Source: Cocos nucifera (lineage: Eukaryota > Streptophyta > Magnoliopsida > Arecales > Arecaceae). From it: a stretch of 64,000 bases of DNA. Position 1 is the first letter of the stretch, and each line of letters begins with the position of its first letter. Below the pieces are notes generated by a model, which saw only the letters and a program-made list of their open reading frames with translations, made no database searches and was not told where the DNA came from. Of the stretch, positions 11,131-22,797 are shown in pieces. The stretch spans positions 124,001-188,000 of the forward strand of contig QRFJ01001020.1 in assembly GCA_006176705.1 (NCBI GenBank). Direction: 5' to 3'. The position numbers were made by a program, and so were the translations under genes.

Positions 11131-11868
11131 AATATAGGATTAAGCTGTTATTTCCTTATTACCACCATGCTACAACAAACATCTAGTTTTTCTAATTGTT
11201 CCTTATGAGAGGTTCATCAAATGTATTACTTTTATGCATATGAAATAGAATATAAGTGTTCATTGTTGTTTCATCCTCTAAACTAGGTGGAATTTATGTT
11301 TCCCAACTACTTTTAATAATTACATAAAACTAGGCATCATTGAAAATAATTTGTGAAAGAACTAGGCCAGATCAAGCATGACCCTCATCATGCTAAGTTA
11401 AAATAAATTTTGTGCTTCGGCTATGGTCATAATTAATTCAAAATTGATTCAAACTAGTCAAATTTTAGGCGAGAGCTTGATTTTAGCTATTGCTTGGCTT
11501 TTTGGCCCAATTAAATTATGTTATTAATAATAAAGGGTCTCGCTATCTTGAATTAATTTTGCAAACTCGATCAGTTGTCCTCCTGGAGTAAGAGGTTATA
11601 AATATACTAAAAGTTTTTTCATTATATAGGATAGGGGCCTATAAATGTGCTAGCATTCATCATGACCAAGCCTAATTAAGCTAAGGCTAATTAACTTAAG
11701 TTTAGATTATTTTAAATTAAACTTTTTGCACCTCAAGTAAATTCTCTTCCTATAAATTTTTAATTAAAGTCTTTGGTCCTTGGTTGCAAAGAACAGGCAT
11801 AAACTAACAAGTATGATCCTTAATAATCATGTAAGTAACACACATCTATTGAGTCCTTTACATAAGTC
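11131..11868. other. AT-rich intergenic sequence, no gene
   Basis: No coding frame, RNA or transposon end was recognised. Short repeats of the type taattaagctaaggctaatt occur near 11665-11695. Confidence 0.6.
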
Positions 11869-12732
11869 ATTTATGTCCTTGTTGTTTTGGGTTTAGGATC
11901 TAATCATAAAGCCATAATTACCTTATCATCATCATGAAAGTTCTTTATTGATGTACCAATTTGGTTAATAACCAAAATTTCATTAAAAGAAATGAGGTAG
12001 AATCTTCTTGATAAAAATCAATCAATAGTGTTTTCATTTAAGATCCTCAATAAAAGAGATTATTTAAGAAAAGAGAGCGCATTTAGGAAAAAATGGGATT
12101 TAAAATTTCCGCCATATTCTAGAGAGAAAGTGAGTCACTGTCAGATTTTCTTTTGAGTATGGTATCAATGTGCATGTAGAGATTATTCTTATTTCAAATT
12201 TTAATTTTATTAAAAATTTAGTTTAAGTTTATTAAGAGAAGTGATTCAGATAAACAAGCAGTATATAAAAAATTTTTCCCTTCATATAGTGTATTTAAGA
12301 GATTCAGGCTAATGTCTCGATGATTCCCACATAAGCTCCATCGATGGAGTCCAACTATAGGAAGAAGTCCAATTATATCTTAAGGATTTTCAATAAGCAA
12401 ATTTGTTTAACAGTGCAACTATTAGATGGAGCCAATTGTATTTTAAGTCTAGCCATAAACTTTCTATAATTACAATAGGGTTAGTAGTGGTAAAAGATTA
12501 AGCATTTATTTGCATAGATCCTCACATATTAGTTTTATTCAATATTCTCTAAATTTAAGAAAAATATAAAATTTAATAAACTATTCATTAATAATGATTA
12601 TAAAATTAATGATAAGAGCATATATTTATATATTCATATAAGCTTTTTCTACAAATATATGGCCTTAAATATCTAAACTATTTGTAAATGATTTGTGATC
12701 AGCTTGGCAATGGTTTGTTTGGATATGGCTAT
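11869..12732 (+). repeat. 0.86 kb dispersed duplicate (copy 1)
   Basis: Collinear with 35913-36789 with many substitutions; shared blocks include gttttgggtttaggatct, gattcccacataagctcc and cttggcaatggtttgtttgg. The match stops exactly at GGATATGGCTAT, where the copia LTR begins in this copy and where a TATAAA motif continues in the other. No protein coding was recognised. Confidence 0.75.
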
Positions 12733-14213
12733 TATTAGATATATGTGCCCTAGAAGCCAGATTAGCTGACACTTGTAATATACTTCTAAGGATAAAATTA
12801 TAATTTTGACTATAAATAATAAAATAAGTTATTTTCTATCATAGTATGTATTTGAAAGTGTCTGTGATACATTTCTTGAGTTAATAGTAATGATAGTTCA
12901 TATTTTCAAGAGTTAAAAATTTAAGACATGAATTTTCATTATTAACTTATAAAATGCTTTCGATCGTAGGATCATCATGAGAATGGTGATTAATCCCAAA
13001 GGTTAGTGTACAATTGCTTCTTTAGGATAGATAAGTCTTGAGTCTACGGTGTAGAGACATCGAAGCGAGAGTACATGTACTCATTAGAGAATAAGGGCAC
13101 TAAGCATGACCATCTTGAGCAGTCATGAGAAAGTCTACCTTCTCATCGATGACTGGCTCGAAGCTACAGTGCTGTGTCTGGTTCTTTGACCTGAGGTGCA
13201 TCGGCAATTCATCTTGAGGGCGTTATAGTTTGACTACACCATAACTCGATCTCCTAGCCATTTGAAATTCTGAGGTATGTTAGCTATAGCATGTTCATTG
13301 TAGGAATTAGATTGCACCAATAGGAGATCTATCCACCTCGGTAGATAAGGAGCAACCCAATAATAATCATGAGAATCAAGTCCACAAGCCCATGGCCATG
13401 GTAGAGTAAAATAATAGAAAGAGTTTCTATTAGGATTTTCACATTGGACTTGAATCGAATGATTAACTCATATGACGGATATTAGGGTTTGACGAGATCA
13501 GCTTACTCCTAATCCGATCGGAGCTCTAGATAGAGAAACCTAATCACATAGGTAACTGCACTAAGAGGTTCATTTTTAGTTCTGATAGATTGCCACCATA
13601 TGCTGCTAGGTGTCACTGATGGATTTTGGAAATAATAAGAATGTTTTGGATGATCGATCATACTAATTATCTGAATCAAAAAAGTTTTGATCCATCGAAA
13701 GATGTTTCGATGATGTCGATAATAAAGATCATGACATATCCTATTACCATATGGAACTAAACCTAACTGGGTCACACAAACAAGAGTTTAGATCTAGATG
13801 TCATCAATTGGACTAAACCAATTCAATTGATTTGAATAAGATTCAATTAGGTTCAAGAAAATTATGCTAGCACACGATTGAGCCTAATGTTCTCCTTTAA
13901 TAATCATTAAAGCTTATCTCGACTGAGCCAAATGTATTTGGACTCACTCAAAAATCTTTTCTTAATCTGACTGAAGCTCGTTCAGATCAAAAAAGAGTTG
14001 TCTTAATTTATGAGATAAATTTAAGATAACACCTGCCATTTTTGGTCACCTACTAATTCCTATTTTTGAACATTGGTCAAATGTTGACCCTAGACACCTG
14101 GACATCTGCCCATATGTCATGCGCCTATAAGAGAGTACCTAGGGCTTTATCCCCTTGCTAAATGGAGACAAGAAGAGGGCGCATGCCTAGGGAGGCATGC
14201 GCCCCATGAGGAT
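12733..14213 (+). repeat. 5' LTR of copia element, left part
   Basis: Matches the start of the 3' LTR at 26662 (gtcctagaagccaga region). It holds about 810 bp (about 13350-14165) that the 3' LTR lacks. It is cut at 14213 by the nested Ty3-like element and resumes at 20006. Confidence 0.85.
14209..14213 (+). repeat. Target-site duplication AGGAT of nested element (left)
   Basis: AGGAT precedes the nested LTR; AAGAT (20001-20005) follows it. The uninterrupted 3' LTR of the host copia element has a single AGGAT at this place (27919-27926 region), which confirms the join. Confidence 0.8.
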
Positions 14214-15123
14214 TGTTGGGGATAAACTCCGCTCCTACCGAAGTCCAGTCCGATGGTCAGCCTAATGTAATCAATAGCCATGGAAGAGCTTCAGCGACTG
14301 AGTCTTAGCTGAATCTCTTCAATCGACCGAACTCTCCAACTATTGAGTCTTGGTCGAACTTCTTCAGTCGGCTAGACTCCTCAACGATCGAGCTCCTTCT
14401 GAACTCCCCAATGATCAAGCCTTAGTCGAACTCCTCCAGCCGATCGAACTTCTCAGCGGTCATGCCCCAATCGATCTCCCACGAGAGCCGAACTCCCTTC
14501 GCACTCCTTCAATCGATCTTCCATGAGGGCCAAACTTTCTCCATACTCCTCCAGTCGGATGCCCATGAGTGCCAAACTTTCTCTGCATTCCCCCAGCCGG
14601 ACACCCATGAGAGCCGAACTCCTTCCAAGCTTCCCCTTCGGTCGAACTCCTACAGGAGCCAAACTCCTTCCAAGCTTTCCCTTCGATCGAACTCCTCCAG
14701 AAGTTCAAATTCCTTTAGAATTGATACATGCCGAAGTCCACCAATCAATGCCTGCTTAGAGCTATGGCTATTAAATCTCGATGAACGATCGTCGTTAGTC
14801 CACTGCAGGCGACAGCGATCCGCTATCAAGTGGCGATGGCTGTCACCATCAACCCGCTATAAGCTCCGTCTATAAAAAGGGACCCTCCAGATATGCTTAC
14901 TCTAAGCTCTAAGCTCTCCTCTCCCCTCTAAAACTCTAAGCTCACTTCTCATTACTGAGCACTCCATTTCTATTGGCTAGAAGAGCTGACTTGATCATCA
15001 GAGGATCCTATCAGAGCCACCACCACTGACTTTGGATGGAACTTTATTTTGCAGGTCATCGATGGCAACCTCATCCTCCTCCACACTTGCTCGATCCAGT
15101 GTCAACCAAATTCTACACCAACA
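14214..15123 (+). repeat. 5' LTR of nested Ty3-like element
   Basis: Direct repeat of 18993-20000. It contains cgaactcctccagccgatcg-type sub-repeats (about 14320-14700) that generate spurious open frames on both strands. A possible TATA motif, ctataaaaaggga, lies near 14868-14882 and is conserved in the 3' LTR (about 19747-19760). Confidence 0.85.
14869..14882 (+). promoter_or_regulatory. Putative LTR promoter TATA motif
   Basis: TATAAAAAGGGA sits about 240 bp before the LTR end and is conserved in the 3' LTR as tataaaaaggaa. Position and motif suit the transcription start of an LTR element; this is inference only. Confidence 0.45.
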
Positions 15124-15427
15124 GATATGATGCTAGAAGGAGGACAAATTTGCCTCTGAGATTCTCCTATTCTTAAAGAAGTACTCAATGATGATCTCTC
15201 TCCTCCATCTCTAGAGATCTCTCTTCCTCTTCTCTAGAGTTCTTTTTTGAGAGAAAATGTCTCTCAGAAAAGCTTCGATCCGACGATCGACGACCTCCAT
15301 GGCCCGATCCCATCCAAATCCATCTGCTCCTGCTTCAGCCTCGATAACTCAAATTCCACCTGTACCCATGGTAGATGCGGAGTAGTTCAACCTACTTGTC
15401 CAGTAGGTTCGTGGCCTCACGGAGGCA

Positions 15428-16735
15428 ATGCAGGCCATGCAGCAGTCCCCGATGGTGACTCCATCGGAAAACCCACCATCAGGATGTCAAAAATCGGTCC
15501 TAAGAAAGAGTACTCAGGCTAGCATATCCATCACTCCTGAAAAGGAGAATCAGAGGGCAGAGGATTCATATTCGGATCATGGTTCTCCTCTGGAGGAGAC
15601 CTTCCCCATTTATAGTCGGGAGCCCTCCAAGATCTACAACCAAGATGATGCCCTCGATCACAGGCTGCGGGAGATGGATCGATAGATTGAGGAGCTCGAC
15701 CACATCGCCCTGGCTCACCTTGACAATGTCCGCACCGATCCTCCTTTCTTCCTTCGAATTATGTAAGAGCCCATCCCACCAAACTTCGAGTTCCCTCAAT
15801 TCGAAAGCTACGATAAAACTTCTGATCCAGTTGATCATCTAGAGGCATTTCGAACCATGATGCTACTTCATGGTGCACCAGACGTCATATTGTGCCAAGC
15901 CTTTCCATCTACCTTAAAGAAAGCAGTGAGAAACCGGTACTCGATATTGAAGCCAGGCACGATCTTCTCCTTTGACCAGATGAGCCATCAGTTCATAGCT
16001 CACTTCATCAGCAGCCGACGTCTGCACCGAGGTTCAGATTCTTAGATGAATGTTAAGCAGAAGCAGGAGGAATCCATCCAGGCTTATGTCACCCAGTTTG
16101 ATGCTATGGCATTGGAAGTCTGGGACCTGGAACAGTCTATTGTAATGGCTGCATTTAAGGGCAGCCTTCAGAAGAATGACTTACTATTCTCCTTGGAGAA
16201 GAAGTATCTCAAGGACTTTGTCGATCTACTAGCTCGGGCTGAGGGATATGCCCATGTGGAAGAAGCCTTCAAGTTGAAGGATGAAGAAGTCTCAAGAGAG
16301 CGGCGGGCATATGAGTATAATAGACCCACCATCAATGGAGGGTCGAGTGAAGTTCGATCGCGCTCACGGACTTTCCTCGAGCGCGAGCGAGCCCGAACTC
16401 CTCGAGCTCGTCATCAAGTTAGCTCCGACAGAAGGGTGTGAAGAAGTCCTCCTCCAGGAAGGTTCCACGACTACTCCCCCCTCAATGCTCCTCGAACTCA
16501 AATTCTCATGAAAGTCAAGAACCAGCTACCAAGACCAACAAGATTATGATCTCCCCCAAACAAGCATGATCGAAGTAAGTACAACCTCTACCATCACGAT
16601 CACGGCCATGATACTGAGAAATACATTCAGCTTCGAGATGAAATCGAGAGGCTCATCAGGAGAGGCCAGCTAGGTCGGTTCCTCAGATGCCAGCTTGAAG
16701 CAGGAGAAGATCAATCGAGGGTGCTGCCATAGCCA
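15428..16735 (+). pseudogene. Ty3-type gag pseudogene
   Basis: One reading frame runs from 15428 to about 16735 but is broken by stops at 15683 (TAG), 15764 (TAA), 16043 (TAG) and 16439 (TGA). The middle part (about 15780-16270) is a retrotransposon gag (capsid) domain: it has the FEFPQFESYD entry, a DHLEAF motif, a YSLxPG-like segment and a final LLARAEGYAHVEEAF helix. Downstream in the same frame (about 16577-16680) is a zinc-knuckle-like stretch with HDHGHDTEK and the following LRDEIERLIRRG, but the expected cysteines are replaced by other residues, so it could not bind zinc normally. The 15247-15522 frame just upstream may be an out-of-frame part of the original N-terminus. Gag forms the particle that packages element RNA; here it is nonfunctional. 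Confidence 0.85.
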
Positions 16736-17144
16736 GAACCACCAATGATGGAGGAACAACAAAAAGGTCGGTCGCCTCCGATATCATCGACTTCACATTT
16801 GGGAGGAGCTTGGTACTTTAACGATCCATCATCTCTCAGTGTCAAAGCCAAGAGGAGCATGCTCCAAATTGAAAAGGCTAGCATGAGATAGAAGAGTTCA
16901 TCCAGCCCGGAGCTTATCGCCTGAAGAAACTCGGAGGAACACGCTCCCACAACCCTAAGATATAAAAAATTTGGGAATGTGCTGCCAGTAACTTTCTTTC
17001 AATAAAATCCTTCCATTTCAATAATATTATTTCCTGGTGTAAAAATTACGTGGTGGCAGGGAAGAAGCAATCAATAGTGGACGTATTAAGAACAGAAGGA
17101 GAACCTCATCCTAACATGAGCCAGTCAAAGTCCTTCAACCTCGA

Positions 17145-18010
17145 CTAGAGATAAGATCTCTTTCGAGCGCCCGTGTCAACCTCGGCTAGAGATAAGATCT
17201 CTCTCAAGCGACCATGATAATCTCAGCTAGAGATAAGATCTCTTCCGAGTGCCCGTGTCAACCTCGGCTAGAGATAAGATCTCTTTTGAAGCATCCGTGT
17301 CAACCTCAACTAGAGATTAGATCTCTCCTGAGCGATCGTGACAACCTCGGCTAGAGATAAGATCTCTTTCGAGTGACTGAGTCAACCTCGGCTAGAGATA
17401 AGATCTCTCCAAGCACCCATGACAACCTCAGCTAGAGATAAGATCTCTTCGAGCAACCGTGACAACCTCGCTAGAGATAAGATCTTTCGAGCGATCGTAT
17501 CAACCTCGACTAGAGATAAGATCTCTTTCGAGTGACCAGGTCAACCTTAGCCTAGAGATAAGATCTCTTGAGCACCCGGGATAACCTCAACTAGAGATAA
17601 GAAATCTCTCCCAAGCACCCGGTCAACCGGCTAGAGATAAGATAACGAACAGAGATAAGATCTCTTCCGACGCCCACGACAATCTCGGCTAGAGATAAGA
17701 TCTCTCCCAAGTGACCGCGACAACCTCGGCTAGAGATAAGATTCTTCCGAGTGCTTGCGTCAACCTCGACTAGAGATAAGATCTCTTCTGAGCGACCGCG
17801 ACAACCTCAGCTAAAGATAAGATCTCTCTCGAGTGCCCGAGTCAACCTCGCTAAAGATAAGATCTCTCCCAAGTGACCCGCGACAACCTCAGTCAGAAAT
17901 AAGATCTCTCCCAAGCGACCGTGACAACCTCGGTTAGAGATAAGATCTCTTTCGAGCACCCACGACAATCTCGGCTAGAGATAAGATCTTTTCCAAGCGA
18001 CCGTGCAACC
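17145..18010 (+). repeat. 41-bp minisatellite, about 20 copies, hairpin unit
   Basis: The unit is about 41 bp and contains ctagagataagatctct followed by a variable (tc/cc)gagcg(a/c)cc segment and tcaacctcgg. Each unit holds the inverted repeat AGAGAT-AAG-ATCTCT. Some units have 1-3 bp deletions, and one (about 17640) is truncated. It lies downstream of gag where pol would normally be. Confidence 0.85.
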
Positions 18011-18350
18011 TCGACTGTCGAAGGCCTCGTTCTTAGATGAGATGGGGAGAGGCCCTGACAACAGCTCTTATGTGCCCCCACAGTCCGTTAGAAATGGGAG
18101 AGAACCTCATCCTAATGTGAGCAAAGTCGAAGGCCTCGTTCATTTTAGATAAGATGGGGGAGAGGCTCTGACAACGACCCTTATGTGCCCCATAGCCCGT
18201 TAGAAACAGGAGGAGAACCTCATCCTAATGCAAGCAAAGTCAATGACCTCATTCATTTTAGACAAAATGGAGGGAGAGGTCCTGACAACAACCCTTATGT
18301 GCCCCCACAGCCCATTAGGAATAAGAGGAGAACCTCGTCCTAACATGAGC
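18011..18350 (+). repeat. Three tandem copies of a roughly 113-bp unit
   Basis: Each copy runs from aaggcctcgttcattttag through gatgggagaggccctgacaa, ttatgtgcccccacag and ggagaacctcatcctaatg. Copies begin near 18019, 18128 and 18241. The module resembles the 7679-8640 repeats of the other Ty3-like element. Confidence 0.75.
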
Positions 18351-18369
18351 AAAGTCCAAGATCGAGCTT

Positions 18370-18900
18370 CAAAGTTTATAGGAGATAGGATCTCCTTCAA
18401 CCTCAGCTACAGCAGATAAGACTCCCCCAAGCAACCGGCCAACCTCGACTGTAGGAGATAAGATCTCCCCCCGAGCGCCCACATCAACCTCGACTGTAGG
18501 AGATAAGATCTCTCCAAGCGATCAGACCAACCTCGACTATAGAAGATAAGATCTCCCGAGCGACCAAAACCAACCTTGGCTACAGGAGATAAGATCTCTC
18601 CCTAGCGTCCATGTCAACCTCAAACAGCAGGAGATAAGATCTCCTCCGAGCTTCAACCTCGACTGCAGGAAGATGAGATCTCCCCCAAGCGACCGAGTCA
18701 ACCTTGGCTTTAGGAGATAAGATCTTCCCCAAGCGCCCGCATCAACCTTAGCTGCAGAAGATAAGATCTCCCCCAAGTCAACCTCGGTTGTAGGAGGAGA
18801 CGAGATCTACTTCAACCTCGACTGGAGATGTGATCTCCCCCGAGCTTCAACTTTAGCATCAACTTTGATTGGAGATGAGATCTCCTCCGAGCTTCAACCT
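18370..18900 (+). repeat. 46-bp minisatellite, about 10 copies, hairpin unit
   Basis: The unit is similar to the 17145-18010 array but has gcaggagataagatctccc. The inverted repeat is now GGAGAT-AAG-ATCTCC, so both arms differ from the first array in a matched way. It ends in degenerate copies (18790-18900). Confidence 0.8.
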
Positions 18901-18974
18901 GAACCGGCACAGAGCCCAGAAGAGGACTTTAACAGTCACCTTTTCTGCACTCCCTTCCTTCGAGTTTTGAACTC

Positions 18975-18992
18975 GAAAGTGAGGGGGACTAC
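18975..18992 (+). other. Polypurine tract of nested Ty3-like element
   Basis: gaaagtgagggggact lies directly before the 3' LTR start, where plus-strand DNA synthesis of LTR elements is primed. Confidence 0.65.
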
Positions 18993-20000
18993 TATTGGGG
19001 ATAAATCCCGCTCCTACTGAAGTCCAGTCCGATGCTTAGCCTAATGCAATCGGTAGCCATGGAAGAGCTTCAGCGGTCGAGTCTTAGCCGAATTCCTTCA
19101 ATCGATCGAACTTTCCAGCTGCCGAGTCTTAGCCGAACTCCTTCAACCAATCGGACTCCTCAACGATCGAGCTCCTTCTGAACTCTCCAGTGATCGAGCC
19201 TTAGTCGAACTCCTCTAGCCAATCGAACTTCTTAGCGGTCGAGCCCCAATCGATCTTCCATGGGAGCTGAACTTCCTCTGCACTCCTCCAATCGATCTCC
19301 CACAAGGGCCAAACTCCATCCGCACTCCTCCAGTCGGACGCCCATGAGAGCCAAACTCCCTTCGCACTCCTTCAGTCGGACGCCCATGAGAGCTGAACTC
19401 CTTCCAAGCTTTTTCTTTGACCGAACTCCTATAGGAGCCAAACTTCTTTCGAGCTTTCTCTTCGGTCGAACTCCTTCAGGAGTCCGAACTTCTTTAGAAT
19501 TGATACATATCGAAGTCCACCAATCAATGCCTACTCAAAGCCATGACTATTAAATCTCGACGATCGATCGCCGTCAGTCCGCTGCAGACGATAGCGACCT
19601 ACTACCAGATGGCGATGGCTATCACCATCAATCTATTGTAGTGGAGCTACAGACGGTGCCTCCCTCTATGACTGACTCCACCAGACCTCGAGCGATCCGC
19701 TATCAGGCAGCTGCAGTTATCACCATCAATCCGCTATAAGCTCCACCTATAAAAAGGAACCCTCCAGATATGCTTAGTCTAAGCTCTAAGCTTTCCTCTT
19801 CTCTCTAAAACTTTAAGCTCACTTTTCATTATTGAGCACTCCATTTCTGTTGGTCAGAAAAGCTGACTTGATCATCGGAGGATCCTGTCGGAGCCACCAC
19901 CACCAATTTCAGATGGAACTTTATTTTACAGATCACCGATGGTGACCTTATCCTCCTCCACTCCAACTCGATCCAACGTCAATCAAATTATGCACCAACA
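18993..20000 (+). repeat. 3' LTR of nested Ty3-like element
   Basis: Direct repeat of 14214-15123, with TATTGGGG at its start in place of TGTTGGGG. An extra stretch near 19620-19720 looks like a local duplication of the ccgctat...atcaccatcaat segment. Confidence 0.85.
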
Positions 20001-20005
20001 AAGAT

Positions 20006-20811
20006 AAGGAAGGAATCCCATACAGATGGGACTCTAGGATTGCTTCAGGGGATTAAACTCTATAGCGCCTAGAACTCTTATTTGATCCACTCTTAGTGCC
20101 ACCTTAGGAGGGTTTTATGGGTCTCTCATCTAATTGGATCAGATGATGTCATCCCATCAATGAAATTTAGATCTGATTACTCAAAGGGCCATGATTGGTC
20201 GGGATAATATAACACTACATGGTGCAGTAGGGTCTACATAAACCCTGTCTGCGCTTAGGTTTTTAATGCTTCTACCTTTAGCCCATGCCACAAAGCCTCT
20301 CTCCCTCCTTCTCCATGCCACCCTCTGGTCCTCTCTCTCCTCTCCATGCCTAAGAGGTTTTGGGCATGAATAAGGTGCAATCCAAGCAAGTGAAAGGTGC
20401 CAGGAAAGGAAGAAGGCAGCACTATTGCAAAAGACAACGATAGTTCTTCAAAAGAAGTTTTGAAGACCTACAAGATCAGATTTATATCTAATTTTTGGAG
20501 GATTGATTGAGAAGGAGATCTCTAAATTCTATTTGAGTGGATACCAGTAGAGGCCAGGCGCTTGCATGACTACATCCAGAACCTCAGGCAAACATCGAGA
20601 TCATCACAGGATAATTGGATTATCCAAAATAAAGACATAATTAAATTAAATTAAATTTTTATTTTTATTTTATTTTTATTATCAGATCAATAAGATCAAA
20701 TTTGAGAAGTCTCAGATCTGATTAGTATCTTAGAAAAAAAAAATTAAAATATTCCTCCTGATCCAATCAGATCTGAATGAATCTGATCCAAAAAATAGAT
20801 TTTTTTCTTCA
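20006..20811 (+). repeat. 5' LTR of copia element, right part
   Basis: Resumes after the nested element and aligns with 27927-28737 (cccatacagatgggactc, gcagtagggtctatataaa, gaggccaggc blocks). It ends TTCTTCA. Confidence 0.85.
20231..20240 (+). promoter_or_regulatory. Putative copia LTR TATA region
   Basis: The 3' LTR reads gggtctatataaaccctgtc (about 28147-28167), a good TATA-box context. The 5' LTR copy reads ctacataaac, a weakened version. Interpretation as promoter is inferred from position in the LTR. Confidence 0.4.
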
Positions 20812-20813
20812 AC

Positions 20814-20825
20814 TGATATTAGAGC
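20814..20825 (+). other. Primer binding site, tRNA-Met type, mutated
   Basis: TGATATTAGAGC, two bases after the 5' LTR, corresponds to the common plant site TGGTATCAGAGC with two transitions. It primes minus-strand DNA synthesis in LTR elements. Confidence 0.7.
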
Positions 20826-22797
20826 CAGGTTCCATAATTCATTAGATCTAATTTTAATTTATTTTTTATTTAATAATTAGATGATTTTAGATATCACATT
20901 AGATGTAATTAGATCTAAAATTAAAAAATTAAAAATTAAATAATCTAGATCTAAGATGTATGAGATGCATGACTAGACTAGGAATAGAATTATTCTATAT
21001 GTAGTCTAGCATAATCATAATTTTAATTTACTTAATTATAATTTTTAAATTTATTTATATTTTATTTTTTTATATTATAAATATTATAATTAAATCTAAA
21101 AAATAAAAAATAAATTTATTTAATTTATTCATATGAGATATGATAGATGTATGTTTAGACTAGTTGTATAATAGTTCTATAAAATTATCTAGAATAAATT
21201 TTAATTTGGTATGATCAAATTTAAATCTTATTTTTTAGACATTTATGAGATAATTTAGATCTAAAAATATGCATAATATGATGTATGAGATGTATGTAAA
21301 ATATATTTTTAGTTAGATCATTTTTTATATATGTGATATATGATGTAGGTCTAACTAATTTTGTAGATTTATCATATTTCTGATTAAGACGTGCCCCTTG
21401 ACCATCCGATCATAAGAATGAAGTAAAATTTAAAGACCCTCTCCTGTCATTCGATGGGGTGTTCTTATGGTGTGTAGGGATGCTGCGCGCTCATCCTTAA
21501 TCAAAAATAAAAATTTTATTTTCTATAAAATTCTAGATCCTAAAATCCTAGAATTTTATATACATATTTTATTTATGAACCCTAAACTTAATTAAAATTA
21601 AAATTATAAAATATATTAAATCTAAAATTAAGAATTTTTAGATCTAAGATATATTCATAAAATTGGGTTTGGACTTGGATAGCTTAATTAGGTCTAGCGG
21701 TTGATCAAATCGAATCAAGAGTTGGTTAGGTGGGATCAAGAGTGCTTAAATTATCTAACCTAATAGGATTAAGTCTGGGTCAAGATTGAGTCACATAAGT
21801 GATCGATCGAGTTAAGACCTAATTAGGCTCAATGGTTAGAGTCTGGATTGTAGGCTAATCCGATTGGTTCTGGCTCAATAATTTGGTATCTAAGATAAGT
21901 TTGGCAGATACGATTGATTGATTTTTATTTGGGAGCTACTCGATTCGAATGCATTCTTGTCGAGTTAATGGCATACTCCTTCCACCAGTCTTACTTACCG
22001 GACCATATTTGTCGGCCCAGTCCTGATCTAAGATGGCAAACAATCCGAGCTGACCCATGCCACTAGGTTAGTCATAATGGTTATGGTTATATCAAGTCAA
22101 GTTTAAAGAGACCTAAATCAAATCTTCTTAAGAAAAGATTTAGTCTAAGGTCTTCCACCATTGTAGATGTGCGGGCCCTTTTCGGGGTTGATTGTTCTCG
22201 ACTGGTCACAGTGGTTTAGTTGCACCGAGAAGATGCAACCATATCTATTAGGCATTGGATGCTATGGGCTGGAGGATGGATTGGGCTTAATATTTTGGAT
22301 ACGATAAGAGACCCAATTAGAAATCTAATCTATGTAAATGGTGGATCTGACTTAACTAAGGAGTGGATCAATATTTCGGACATGGTGAGATTCATGAATT
22401 AGAGACCAAGTCTGGGTGCATCATGATTAGAAAATTATTAGATAAGAGTTGTTCACTCATTGGCTAATCCATCATTAATAACTGTTAGGTAAGATAATGA
22501 GTCAGTTAGTGGAACTGCACCATCCACTAGAAATTAGTAATCATGAAGATTTTTGCATCTCTACAAAGGAAGTGTAGGGATCCAAAAAAATAGTGAAAGC
22601 TAATTTATTTAAAAATTAAATCTCTAAATAAATTGGTCAAGTCTTAATTATAAAATCTAACTAAAAATTTTGACTCTCTATAGAAAAAAGAAAAATGTCT
22701 GCATCCAACCCACTAGTCCGTATCCTGGACACCCATAGACTGATCAGATCCAATTACAAGGATTGACTCTAAAACTTCAAAATTATTTTAGATTTCA
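20826..22797 (+). other. Copia leader region, no gene
   Basis: AT-rich sequence between the primer site and gag. Open frames are short and carry no recognised domain. It is likely the untranslated leader plus decayed 5' gag sequence. Confidence 0.55.

Larger units (their letters stand above)
14214..20000 (+). mobile_element. Ty3-like LTR retrotransposon with gag only (non-autonomous)
   Basis: LTRs 14214-15123 (about 0.91 kb) and 18993-20000 (about 1.01 kb) begin TGTTGGGG / TATTGGGG and end ACCAACA. The target duplication is AGGAT/AAGAT. The internal 3.9 kb has a broken gag gene, then about 1.8 kb of tandem repeats, then a polypurine tract. No protease, reverse transcriptase, RNase H or integrase is visible, so it must have relied on enzymes of another element. 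It is nested in the 5' LTR of the copia element and is thus younger than it. The 3' LTR carries an extra block of about 100 bp near 19620-19720. Confidence 0.88.

Noticed and set aside
17145..18900. Regularly spaced repeats that could suggest a CRISPR array
   Set aside because: The window is a plant nuclear sequence, spacers are not unique but degenerate repeats themselves, and the block lies inside a retrotransposon.
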